Made by a program: the position numbers and the translations under genes
The notes under the pieces: model-generated
The model's database searches: none
Told to the model about the DNA's origin: nothing
What the model saw: only the letters and a program-made list of their open reading frames with translations
Shown: positions 35,776-44,495 of the stretch, piece after piece
How positions within the stretch are numbered: position 1 is the stretch's first letter
Layout: each line of letters begins with the position of its first letter
NCBI GenBank assembly: GCA_963664715.2
Contig: CAXXUY010000002.1
Span: forward strand, 62,001 to 126,000
DNA from: JAPOXR01 sp963664715
GTDB taxonomy: Bacteria > Pseudomonadota > Alphaproteobacteria > Rhodobacterales > Rhodobacteraceae
Length of the DNA: 64,000 nt
Reading direction: 5' to 3'

Positions 35776-36969
35776 ATGAACATTCACGAATATCAGGCCA
35801 AGCAACTCTTGAGAAAATTCGGGTTGCCGGTGTCCGAGGGCCGGGTTGTTCTTGAAGGCCAGGACGCGATGAGGGCCGTCAGCGAGCTGTCCGGGCCGGT
35901 TTGGGCTGTGAAGGCGCAGATTCACGCAGGAGGGAGGGGCAAGGGTTCCTTCAAGGGTGTCCGGGAGGGCGCAGGCGGAGGCGTGCGAATTGCCCGGTCT
36001 GCCGCAGAAGCTGCGGCAGAAGCAGGAGCAATGCTCGGCAAGACTCTCGTGACTCACCAGACGGGCCCCTCGGGCAAGCAGGTCAACAGGGTATATGTCG
36101 AGCAGGGTGCTGATATCTCTCGCGAACTCTATTTTGCCGTTCTGCTGGATCGCAGCCTTGCACGCATATCCTTCGTCTGCTCGACGGAAGGAGGAATGGA
36201 CATCGAGGAGGTGGCAAGCACCAATCCCTCGAAGATCTTGACCGTACCGGTTGATCCGGCGACAGGGATCCAGCCGCATCACGGACGCAGTTGTGCGTCC
36301 GCACTCGGACTATCGGGCCAGCTTGCCAGGGTCTGCGGCAATCTGGTCAGGAGTGCCTACCGGATGTTCCTGGAAACAGACGCCGAATTGCTGGAGATCA
36401 ATCCGCTGGTCGTCACCGGCAGTGACGAACTGTTATGCCTCGACTGCAAGATGTCGTTCGATTCGAATGCACTGTACAGGCAGCCGGAGATTCTCGAATT
36501 GCGTGACGAGACCGAAGAGGACCCCAAGGAACTGGTGGCCTCCAGGTTCGGGCTGAGTTACGTCGCGCTCGAAGGAGAAATCGGGTGCATGGTGAACGGG
36601 GCCGGGTTGGCCATGGCGACCATGGACATCATAAAGCTCTACGGTTCGGAGCCCGCCAACTTTCTCGATGTAGGTGGCGGCGCTTCCCGGGAAAAGGTCG
36701 TCGAGGCATTCAAGATCATTACGTCGGATCCCAACGTAAAGGGGATACTCGTCAACATCTTCGGCGGCATCATGCGCTGCGATACGATCGCGGAAGGGGT
36801 TGTCGAAGCGGTCCGGGAAGTCGGGCTCGAGGTACCCCTTGTTGTCAGGCTCGAGGGAACAAATGTCGCGAAGGGCAGGTCGGTCATCGAATCCAGCGGC
36901 CTGAACGTCATCGCGGCGAACGATCTTGGCGATGCCGCCAGGAAGATCATTGCCGCAGTCGATGCCTGA
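35776..36969 (+). CDS. sucC: Succinyl-CoA synthetase beta subunit
   Basis: SucC (397 residues) forms the nucleotide- and succinate-binding subunit of succinyl-CoA synthetase, which makes ATP or GTP while releasing succinate and CoA. MNIHEYQAKQLLRKFGLPVS is the ATP-grasp start, AQIHAGGRGKG the nucleotide-binding loop, and EINPLVVTGSDELLCLDCKM the metal-binding region. NFLDVGGGASREKVVEAFK and NIFGGIMRCDTIAEGVV are family blocks of the CoA-ligase fold. sucD follows after 26 bases. Confidence 0.96.
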   Translation: MNIHEYQAKQLLRKFGLPVSEGRVVLEGQDAMRAVSELSGPVWAVKAQIHAGGRGKGSFKGVREGAGGGVRIARSAAEAAAEAGAMLGKTLVTHQTGPSGKQVNRVYVEQGADISRELYFAVLLDRSLARISFVCSTEGGMDIEEVASTNPSKILTVPVDPATGIQPHHGRSCASALGLSGQLARVCGNLVRSAYRMFLETDAELLEINPLVVTGSDELLCLDCKMSFDSNALYRQPEILELRDETEEDPKELVASRFGLSYVALEGEIGCMVNGAGLAMATMDIIKLYGSEPANFLDVGGGASREKVVEAFKIITSDPNVKGILVNIFGGIMRCDTIAEGVVEAVREVGLEVPLVVRLEGTNVAKGRSVIESSGLNVIAANDLGDAARKIIAAVDA

Positions 36970-36995
36970 ACAGCGGCAACTGGAAGTGGACGGTC

Positions 36996-37880
36996 ATGGC
37001 AGTACTGGTTGACAGTGAAACCCGGGTCATTTGCCAGGGATTCACAGGCGCGCAGGGCACATTTCACTCCGAGCAGGCAATAGCCTACGGGACCAGGATG
37101 GTCGGCGGCGTCACACCCGGCAAGGGAGGAAACACACATCTCGGACTTCCGGTTTTCGACACGGTGCGCCAGGCCAGGGAAGAGACCGGCGCAACGGCGA
37201 GCGCAATCTATGTCCCGCCGCCCTTCGCCGCGGATGCCATCATGGAGGCCTGCGATGCGGGCATGGAACTGATCGTCTGCATCACCGAGGGCATTCCCGT
37301 ACGGGACATGGTCACGGTGAAACGGGCACTCGAAGGAACAGGCTCGCGGCTGATTGGCCCCAACTGCCCCGGCATCATTACGCCGGAGGCGTGCAAGATC
37401 GGCATCATGCCAGGTCACATCCACAAGAAGGGAAGTGTCGGCGTCGTGTCCCGCTCCGGCACGCTCACCTATGAAGCAGTCAAACAGACGACCGATATCG
37501 GGCTCGGTCAGTCCACCTGTATCGGCATAGGCGGCGATCCGGTAAAGGGAACCGAGCATACGGACGCCCTGGAACTGTTCCTTGCGGACGATGAAACGGA
37601 ATCCATCATCCTGATCGGCGAGATTGGCGGTACTGCGGAGGAAGAGGCCGCAGAGTTCATCAGCGACGAGGCCCGGCGGGGCCGGGCGAAACCCATTGCT
37701 GGCTTCATTGCGGGGCTTACGGCACCGCCAGGGCGTCGAATGGGCCATGCAGGGGCAGTTATCTCGGGCGGCAAGGGTGGTGCCGCGGACAAGATCGAGG
37801 CCATGAAGTCGGCTGGATTTGAAATTGCCGACAGCCCGGCAACACTCGGTGAAGCTGTGGTCAGGGCAATCGGCGGCTGA
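36996..37880 (+). CDS. sucD: Succinyl-CoA synthetase alpha subunit
   Basis: SucD (294 residues) carries the CoA site and the phosphorylated His. VICQGFTGAQGTFHSEQAIA and GGVTPGKGGNTHLGLPVFD form the CoA-binding Rossmann fold; GPNCPGIITPEACKIGIMP and VGVVSRSGTLTYEAV follow, and GRRMGHAGAVISGGKGGA contains the active His (MGHAGA). I use the ATG at 36996 (MAVLVDSETRV), because the longer upstream frame overlaps the sucC gene. Confidence 0.96.
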   Translation: MAVLVDSETRVICQGFTGAQGTFHSEQAIAYGTRMVGGVTPGKGGNTHLGLPVFDTVRQAREETGATASAIYVPPPFAADAIMEACDAGMELIVCITEGIPVRDMVTVKRALEGTGSRLIGPNCPGIITPEACKIGIMPGHIHKKGSVGVVSRSGTLTYEAVKQTTDIGLGQSTCIGIGGDPVKGTEHTDALELFLADDETESIILIGEIGGTAEEEAAEFISDEARRGRAKPIAGFIAGLTAPPGRRMGHAGAVISGGKGGAADKIEAMKSAGFEIADSPATLGEAVVRAIGG

Positions 37881-37903
37881 ATATCCTCCAGAGGAGGTCT
37901 GCG

Positions 37904-40867
37904 ATGACAGATACAAGCATCAACGAGTACTTTCACAGCTCGAGTTTTCTTCATGGGCAGAATGCCGAGTATATCGAGCAACTGCGCGATCGCTGCGCCA
38001 GGAACCCAGATTCCGTGGATGCCACCTGGCGCCGGTATTTCGAGGCTCTCGACGGCAGCGACAACTCGGAGCCGCATCCGCTGAAACCGTCCTGGAAGAC
38101 TCCTGGATGGCCAAGAGCAGACGGCGGCGACTTGGTTGCGGCCTTTGACGGGCAGTTTCCCGAACTCGAACCCGGGCTTGCTGGTGATCTTGAACTCAAG
38201 ATCAGGGCGCTTGCCAGCAGCGGAGGAACAAGCCTGCCCGAGAAGGAGGTTCAGCAACGGACGCTCGATTCTGTCAGAGCCCTGATGCTGATCAGGGCTT
38301 ATCGGATTCGCGGCCATCGCATTGCCAAGCTCGACCCGCTCGGATTGACACACCACAAGGCACACCCGGAACTCGACCCGCAGAATTACGGTTTTCTGCA
38401 GGAAGACATGGATCGTCCGATATTTATCGACAATGTACTTGGCTTGGAGATCGCGACCCTGAGAGAGATCCTCGACCTGGTCAGGCGCACCTATTGCGGC
38501 ACCTTTACCCTCCAGTACATGCACGTATCGGATCCGGCCCATAGTGCTTGGCTGAAGGAGAGAATCGAGGGGTATGGCAAGGAAATCCAGTTCACGAGGG
38601 AAGGTCGCCGGGCAATCCTGAGGAAGCTGATCGAGGCGGAGGGCTTCGAGAGATTTCTGCAAGCAAAATACACCGGGACCAAGAGATTCGGACTTGACGG
38701 CGCCGAATCTGTAATTCCGGCAATGGAACAGTTCATCAAGCGAGGCGGAGCGCTCGGTGTAAAGGAAATCGTGATCGGAATGCCGCACCGCGGGCGTCTC
38801 AACATCCTGGCGAACGTTATGGGAAAACCCTATCGCGCGATCCTGAACGAATTCAGCGGTGGAAGCTTCAAGCCGGAAGATGTCGCCGGATCGGGCGATG
38901 TCAAGTACCATCTTGGCGCATCTTCGGATCGCGAATTTGATGGCAACGTTGTTCATCTTTCGTTGACGGCCAATCCTTCGCATCTGGAGGCGGTCAACTC
39001 CGTCGTGCTTGGCAAGGCAAGGGCCAAACAGACCCAGCTGGGTGACAGGGATGGTTCAATGGTACTGCCGATCCTGCTGCATGGGGACGCCGCATTCGCG
39101 GGGCAGGGGATCGTCGCCGAGTGTTTCGGACTCTCGGGACTGGTCGGTCACGCGACCGGTGGAACGATTCACCTTATCGTCAACAACCAGATCGGGTTTA
39201 CGACGGTTCCGCACCATTCGCGCTCGTCTCCCTACCCGACGGATATCGCCATGATGACGGAATCACCGATATTCCATGTCAACGGTGATGACCCTGAAGC
39301 CGTCGTGCATGCCGCGAAGGTGGCAACCGAGTTTCGCCAGAAATTTCACAGCGACGTCGTGGTCGACGTGTTCTGCTACCGTAGGTTTGGTCACAATGAA
39401 GGCGACGAACCCATGTTCACGCAGCCCAGCATGTACCGGATCATCAAGAACCACAGGACTACGCTGGAATTGTATTCAGAACGTCTGGCACAGGAAGGAC
39501 TGGTGCCCGCTGAAGAGGCTGCCGCCAACAAGGCGGCATTTCGTCAATTGCTCGACGAAGAATTCGAAGCCGCACAATCCTACAAGCCGAACGAAGCCGA
39601 TTGGCTGGACGGGCGATGGTCGCACATCCAGTCGCAGACCGATGACGACCAGAGGGGCAAGACCGGGGTGCCCGTAAAGGAGCTTCAAAAGATCGGCAAG
39701 GCGCTGGTTCACGTTCCCGGCAATTTCAGCCTCCACCCGACCCTCACCCGGTTGCTGCGGGCAAGGAAGCGGATTTTTGAAACCGGCGAGGGATGCAATT
39801 GGGCGGTGGCAGAAGCGCTAGCGTTCGGAAGCTTGCTCCAGGAAGGCTTCGGAGTTCGCCTTTCGGGGCAGGATTCGACGCGGGGGACGTTCAGCCAGAG
39901 ACATTCTGCCTTCATCGACCAGGATACCGAGGAAAGATACGTCTCGCTTAACCATGTTCCCGGTAACAAGGCCGAGTTCCAGGTCATCGATTCCATGCTC
40001 TCTGAATTTGCTGTGCTCGGATTCGAATACGGGTATTCATTGAGTGAACCGAACGCGCTGGTGATGTGGGAAGCTCAGTTTGGTGATTTTGCCAACGGGG
40101 CCCAGATCATGTTCGACCAGTTCATTGCCAGTGGCGAGCGCAAGTGGCTGCGTATGTCCGGTCTGGTAATGCTGCTCCCGCATGGATTTGAGGGCCAGGG
40201 TCCGGAGCATTCCAGCGCGCGGCTTGAACGATTCCTGCAACTCTGCGCGGAAGACAACTGGATCGTCGCCAACTGCACGACGCCTGCGAACTATTTTCAT
40301 ATCCTGAGACGTCAGTTGCACAGGAATTTTCGCAAGCCTTTGGTGTTGATGACGCCAAAATCGCTGCTTCGCCACAAACTCGCGGTCTCAAGGCTTGAAG
40401 AATTCAAACCGGGAACGTCCTTTCACCGGGTGTTGTGGGATGATGCGCAGATGGGGAATTCCGATACTGAACTCGTCCCGGATGACCGGATCAGGCGAGT
40501 CGTGATCACATCCGGCAAGGTCTATTTCGACCTTCTCGAGGAGCGCGATGCCAGGGGCATCGACGACATTTACCTGCTGCGGGTCGAACAGTATTACCCG
40601 TTTCCGGCCATGGCTCTCATCAAGGAGTTGTCGAGATTCAAGAATGCAGAAGTGATCTGGTGCCAGGAGGAGCCGAGGAACCAGGGGGCCTGGCACTTCA
40701 TCGAGCCGAACCTCGAATGGCTGCTGGGAAGGATCGGTTCAAAATCCAGCCGAGTGCAATACGTCGGAAGGATGGCTACTGCATCGCCAGCCACGGGCCT
40801 CCTGAAGCAGCACCAGCAACAGCAACGCCAGCTTGTGGACGAATCGCTTACTATCGCCAGGGATTGA
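37904..40867 (+). CDS. sucA: 2-Oxoglutarate dehydrogenase E1 component
   Basis: SucA (987 residues), the thiamine-diphosphate E1 of the 2-oxoglutarate dehydrogenase complex, decarboxylates 2-oxoglutarate and transfers the succinyl group to the lipoyl group of SucB. The N-terminus FHSSSFLHGQNAEYIEQL is the typical E2-binding region; EIVIGMPHRGRLNILANVMG and the ThDP motif region LLHGDAAFAGQGIVAE with NNQIGFTT are present, and late in the protein MLLPHGFEGQGPEHSSARLE. The start has GGAGG seven bases upstream and sucB follows after four bases. Confidence 0.96.
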   Translation: MTDTSINEYFHSSSFLHGQNAEYIEQLRDRCARNPDSVDATWRRYFEALDGSDNSEPHPLKPSWKTPGWPRADGGDLVAAFDGQFPELEPGLAGDLELKIRALASSGGTSLPEKEVQQRTLDSVRALMLIRAYRIRGHRIAKLDPLGLTHHKAHPELDPQNYGFLQEDMDRPIFIDNVLGLEIATLREILDLVRRTYCGTFTLQYMHVSDPAHSAWLKERIEGYGKEIQFTREGRRAILRKLIEAEGFERFLQAKYTGTKRFGLDGAESVIPAMEQFIKRGGALGVKEIVIGMPHRGRLNILANVMGKPYRAILNEFSGGSFKPEDVAGSGDVKYHLGASSDREFDGNVVHLSLTANPSHLEAVNSVVLGKARAKQTQLGDRDGSMVLPILLHGDAAFAGQGIVAECFGLSGLVGHATGGTIHLIVNNQIGFTTVPHHSRSSPYPTDIAMMTESPIFHVNGDDPEAVVHAAKVATEFRQKFHSDVVVDVFCYRRFGHNEGDEPMFTQPSMYRIIKNHRTTLELYSERLAQEGLVPAEEAAANKAAFRQLLDEEFEAAQSYKPNEADWLDGRWSHIQSQTDDDQRGKTGVPVKELQKIGKALVHVPGNFSLHPTLTRLLRARKRIFETGEGCNWAVAEALAFGSLLQEGFGVRLSGQDSTRGTFSQRHSAFIDQDTEERYVSLNHVPGNKAEFQVIDSMLSEFAVLGFEYGYSLSEPNALVMWEAQFGDFANGAQIMFDQFIASGERKWLRMSGLVMLLPHGFEGQGPEHSSARLERFLQLCAEDNWIVANCTTPANYFHILRRQLHRNFRKPLVLMTPKSLLRHKLAVSRLEEFKPGTSFHRVLWDDAQMGNSDTELVPDDRIRRVVITSGKVYFDLLEERDARGIDDIYLLRVEQYYPFPAMALIKELSRFKNAEVIWCQEEPRNQGAWHFIEPNLEWLLGRIGSKSSRVQYVGRMATASPATGLLKQHQQQQRQLVDESLTIARD

Positions 40868-40871
40868 CAGA

Positions 40872-42092
40872 ATGACAGCAGAGCTACGTGTCCCGACGCT
40901 CGGAGAGAGCATTACGGAAGCCACGGTCGGGAATTGGTTTAAGCGACAGGGCGATGTGGTCGCCGTGGACGAGATCGTGTGCGAACTCGAAACTGACAAG
41001 GTGACTGTCGAGGTTCCTGCGCCGGCAGCAGGTGTCCTGTCGGAAATCGCAGCCCCGCAGGGATCGACCGTCGAGGTCGGGGCGTTGCTCGGTACAATCG
41101 GTGATGGATCCGGTGCCGCGGCGCAGCCGGCTGACTCGCTGGGAGATGCTCACGCAGCAGAAGCAGCCCCGGCAGAGCCTCGGGCCACAGAACCAGCGCA
41201 GAAGCGCGATCCGGAAGATGCACCTTCGGCAAGGGTTCTGATGGCCGGGCAGTCGATGTCGCCAGACAGCGTAGCTGGTTCGGGCCGGGACGGCAGGGTC
41301 ATGAAGGGAGACGTGCTTGCGGCGATAAGGGCTGCGGAAGCCGAACCTGCCCAGCCGGAGCCATTTCAGGAGCCGGTTGCCCGCACGGATGACAATCAGG
41401 AAGAGCGGGTCAGGATGACCAGACTCCGGGCAACAATTGCCAAGCGACTGAAAGAGTCCCAGAACACTGCAGCGACACTGACCACATACAATGAAGTTGA
41501 CATGAGCCAGGTCATGCGGATTCGGTCGGACTACAAGGTTGCGTTCGAGGACAAGCACGGCATTAAGCTCGGCTTCATGTCCTTCTTCGTCAAGGCATGC
41601 TGCGTGGCCCTGATTGAGGTCCCCGAGGTCAACGCGGAAATCGACGGCGACGACATCGTCTACAAGAAATACGTCAACATGGGTATCGCGGTCGGCACTC
41701 CAACCGGTCTTGTGGTCCCGGTAGTCAGGAACGCGCACAGTCTCGGACTTGCCGACATCGAAAAGCAGATTGCCGCCCTAGGTGCCCGGGCCAGGGATGG
41801 TCAACTCTCACTGGGGGAACTGCAGGGTGGATCGTTCTCGATATCCAATGGAGGTGTCTACGGTTCGCTGATGTCGTCACCGATCCTGAACCCGCCGCAG
41901 TCGGGCATTCTGGGAATGCACAAGATCCAGGAACGTCCGATTGCACTGGGTGGCGAGGTCGTAATCCGACCGATGATGTATCTCGCACTTTCCTATGACC
42001 ACCGAATCGTGGACGGCAAGGGCGCCGTGACGTTCCTGGTCAGGGTCAAGGAACTGATCGAGGAACCACACAGACTTCTGATGGGTATCTGA
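40872..42092 (+). CDS. sucB: Dihydrolipoyl succinyltransferase (E2 of 2-oxoglutarate dehydrogenase)
   Basis: SucB (406 residues) has one N-terminal lipoyl domain (VPTLGESITEATVGNW, then ELETDKVTVEVPAPA with the lipoyl Lys in the DK turn), an Ala/Pro-rich linker, a peripheral-subunit-binding domain (DAPSARVLMAGQSMSPDSVAG, then GRDGRVMKGDVLAA) and a catalytic acyltransferase core (RMTRLRATIAKRLKESQNTA, later FSISNGGVYGSLMSSPILNP and the catalytic SYDHRIVDGKGAV). The peripheral domain has MAGQSMSPDS where other members read LLAEHGLSPDD or similar, a slight divergence. The start is four bases after the sucA stop. Confidence 0.96.
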   Translation: MTAELRVPTLGESITEATVGNWFKRQGDVVAVDEIVCELETDKVTVEVPAPAAGVLSEIAAPQGSTVEVGALLGTIGDGSGAAAQPADSLGDAHAAEAAPAEPRATEPAQKRDPEDAPSARVLMAGQSMSPDSVAGSGRDGRVMKGDVLAAIRAAEAEPAQPEPFQEPVARTDDNQEERVRMTRLRATIAKRLKESQNTAATLTTYNEVDMSQVMRIRSDYKVAFEDKHGIKLGFMSFFVKACCVALIEVPEVNAEIDGDDIVYKKYVNMGIAVGTPTGLVVPVVRNAHSLGLADIEKQIAALGARARDGQLSLGELQGGSFSISNGGVYGSLMSSPILNPPQSGILGMHKIQERPIALGGEVVIRPMMYLALSYDHRIVDGKGAVTFLVRVKELIEEPHRLLMGI

Positions 42093-42180
42093 CCGTAATC
42101 AGGGGACGGAGAACCGGATGGGTCAGGTCGCAACCGACGGGCCTGACCTGACGGGTACTTGACTTCGAATGGAGGCCGGT

Positions 42181-43569
42181 ATGGCGGATTTTGACGTGAT
42201 TGTGATTGGAGGCGGACCGGGTGGCTATGTCTGCGCGATCAAGGCCGCGCAGCTTGGCCTGAAGGCGGCATGCGTCGAAGGCCGTGAGAAGCTGGGTGGG
42301 ACCTGTCTTAACGTCGGGTGCATTCCTTCGAAAGCGCTGCTTCATGCCAGCCACATGCGCCACGAGGCCAAGGACAATTTCGCCAGGATGGGACTCAACG
42401 CGCCGACTGTTGACGTCGATTGGCAACAGATGCTGGCCTACAAGCAGGAGGCAATTTCGGCAAATACCAAGGGAATTGAGTTCCTGTTCAAGAAGAACAA
42501 GGTCGAGTGGTTGAAGGGATGGGGTCGCCTGGCCGGAAACAACAGGGTCGCGGTCGCGGGCAAGACCTACGAAGCGGGTAACATTGTCATCGCGACCGGT
42601 TCCGATGCATCCAGCATTCCGGGTGTCGAGATCGACGAAAAGACGGTGGTTTCGTCCACTGGAGCGTTGGAACTCGGGGAGATTCCCAGAAAGCTTACCG
42701 TCATTGGTGCCGGGGTCATTGGACTTGAAATCGGCTCTGTCTATTCCCGCCTCGGGTCCGAGGTCACGGTGCTTGAGTTTCTGGACCACGTTACGCCCGG
42801 GATGGATGCAGAGATTGCAAAGGTCCTGGAACGAACATTGAAGCGACAGGGGCTGAAGATTCATCTCGGGGCGGAGGTCACATCCGTCGACGTCGGCGAG
42901 AGTGCTGCTAATGTGAGTTACCGGCTGCGCAAGAAGAAAACAGAACACAGCCAGGAAGCAGACATTGTTCTCGTTGCGACGGGAAGGCGTCCCTACACCG
43001 ACGGGCTGGGCCTCGAAGAGGCCGGCATCGAAACGAACAAGGCTGGTCAAATTGTGCTTCACGATGGATTTAAGACCACCGCAGGCGGCATTTTCGCGAT
43101 CGGAGACGTGGTGGATGGCCCCATGCTGGCCCACAAGGCCGAAGATGAAGGCACTGCCGTTGCGGAGACGATAGCGGGACGTTTCGGCCACGTGAACTAC
43201 GACGTCATACCCTCGGTGATCTATACGCATCCGGAGGTCGCGGCGGTCGGCAAGACGGAGGAGCAGTTGAAGGAACTGGGCAGGGACTACAGGGTTGGAA
43301 AGTTCCCATTCATGGGGAATGGACGGGCCAAGGCAGCTCTTGCAGCAGACGGATTCGTGAAGATACTGGCTGACACCCAGACTGACCGGATCCTAGGTTG
43401 TCACATTATCGGACCAACAGGTGGTGAGCTGATTCATGAGATCTGCGTTGCCATGGAATTCGGTGCGGCGGCAGAGGATGTTGCACGCACCTGCCATGCC
43501 CATCCCACGCTTTCGGAGGCGGTCAGGGAAGCTGCTCTCGCCTGCGGAGACGGAGCCATTCACGCCTGA
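42181..43569 (+). CDS. lpd: Dihydrolipoyl dehydrogenase
   Basis: Lpd (462 residues) reoxidises lipoyl groups of the 2-oxoglutarate (and other) dehydrogenase complexes, passing electrons to NAD. DVIVIGGGPGGYVCAIKAAQ binds FAD; GGTCLNVGCIPSKALL carries the redox-active Cys pair (C-x4-C); LTVIGAGVIGLEIGSVYSRLG binds NAD; GIFAIGDVVDGPMLAHKAEDE is the second FAD motif, and CHAHPTLSEAVREAALA holds the active-site His/Glu dyad contributed to the other subunit. The ATG at 42181 is preceded by GGAGG; the ATG at 42169 would add four residues. It ends the plus-strand TCA block. Confidence 0.96.
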   Translation: MADFDVIVIGGGPGGYVCAIKAAQLGLKAACVEGREKLGGTCLNVGCIPSKALLHASHMRHEAKDNFARMGLNAPTVDVDWQQMLAYKQEAISANTKGIEFLFKKNKVEWLKGWGRLAGNNRVAVAGKTYEAGNIVIATGSDASSIPGVEIDEKTVVSSTGALELGEIPRKLTVIGAGVIGLEIGSVYSRLGSEVTVLEFLDHVTPGMDAEIAKVLERTLKRQGLKIHLGAEVTSVDVGESAANVSYRLRKKKTEHSQEADIVLVATGRRPYTDGLGLEEAGIETNKAGQIVLHDGFKTTAGGIFAIGDVVDGPMLAHKAEDEGTAVAETIAGRFGHVNYDVIPSVIYTHPEVAAVGKTEEQLKELGRDYRVGKFPFMGNGRAKAALAADGFVKILADTQTDRILGCHIIGPTGGELIHEICVAMEFGAAAEDVARTCHAHPTLSEAVREAALACGDGAIHA

Positions 43570-44455
43570 TCTTGTGCCACCACATTGCGGTGTTCCTGGC
43601 AATCGAGATAGGTGAGGCGCTGCTGCAGCGGTCTCTTCCCGAATCAGAACACAGGCACTGGTCACGATTCCGGCGGCATCCGCACATTCAAACGGGAGTA
43701 CAGCACCGAGCGGATCGTCAGTGTGCCGGACAAGAGTGCAGGCCAGAACACGGGTGATCGGCGAGCAGGCCTCGAGAAGGGCGCTGCGGGAGTCGACCCT
43801 CCTGACATTGGGGGAAGTACTGTTCGCAGGCGACCGCGCCGCTGGTCCACGACAGCGAGTCGAGGCCGATCAGGCCGCCGAGACCGCACCGGTTACGGAA
43901 GTCGAGGCGGAACATCTCGGTGGCCAGCAGCTCACCGCCGCTTCTGCCAATGCCGCGTTGCCGAAGACGGGTGCCGGCCATGGTTCCCAAGCAGATCTGG
44001 CCTGGGGTCGCGGCGACCCCGTCGGTCTCCAGAATCTCCTTTTCGGATTCGACCACGACGACCTGTCCTGCACCAGCTGCAGACGAGCGACGCCTGATCG
44101 TTCCCGGCCCTCAACCGCGGCAGCGTCCTTCAGTTCGTCGGAGGGAACAACCGTCGCGAGCTGCACCCTCCAGTGCCGACGGCACAGGAAGAATCTTCCC
44201 GTTTGGTGCTGATCAATCCAGGAGGCGCTCTCCGGGACTATCCGGAAAAAGGCAAGTGGGATGGATGACGCAATTTCGCGGGTCGATGTCGACTACGCCC
44301 GCATCATCCACTCCGCCACGTTTCGCTGCCGACTCCGGCGCAGATCCCAGTTGTTCTTTGTTGGACGATGACCACGCAAACCGGCACCAGGCCCGGCGCG
44401 AATCCCGTGGCCGGTCTCTCGAATGATGTCATCCGAGGAAACCGGCCGGAGGGCA
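43570..44455. other. Gene-poor stretch after lpd
   Basis: Nearly 900 bases with no intact gene. Frames on both strands are open for 100-170 codons, as expected in high-GC DNA, but none shows a recognisable domain. The right end contains a short remnant described separately. No terminator hairpin was identified directly after lpd. Confidence 0.35.
44262..44400 (+). pseudogene. Possible dGTPase-like fragment
   Basis: In one plus frame the sequence ISRVDVDYARIIHSATFRC followed by RLRRRSQLFFV resembles the conserved N-terminal motif of dGTP triphosphohydrolases, in which R-D-x-x-R-I-(I/L)-H-S-x-A-F-R-R-L precedes the HD domain. It ends at a stop after about 11 more residues, and a nearby shifted frame (DDDHANRHQA) may be the next piece. 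It is a very short relic if real; the assignment rests on one motif. Confidence 0.35.
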
Positions 44456-44486
44456 GGGGCAGCAGGATGTCACCTATTGCTGCCCC
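44456..44486 (-). terminator. Stem-loop after the peptide-type solute-binding protein gene
   Basis: GGGGCAGCA at 44456-44464 and TGCTGCCCC at 44478-44486 form a perfect 9-base-pair stem with a 13-base loop, starting ten bases beyond the stop of the minus-strand gene. There is no T-run, so it may stabilise the 3' end of the message as well as stop transcription. Confidence 0.65.
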
Positions 44487-44495
44487 CGACGAACC

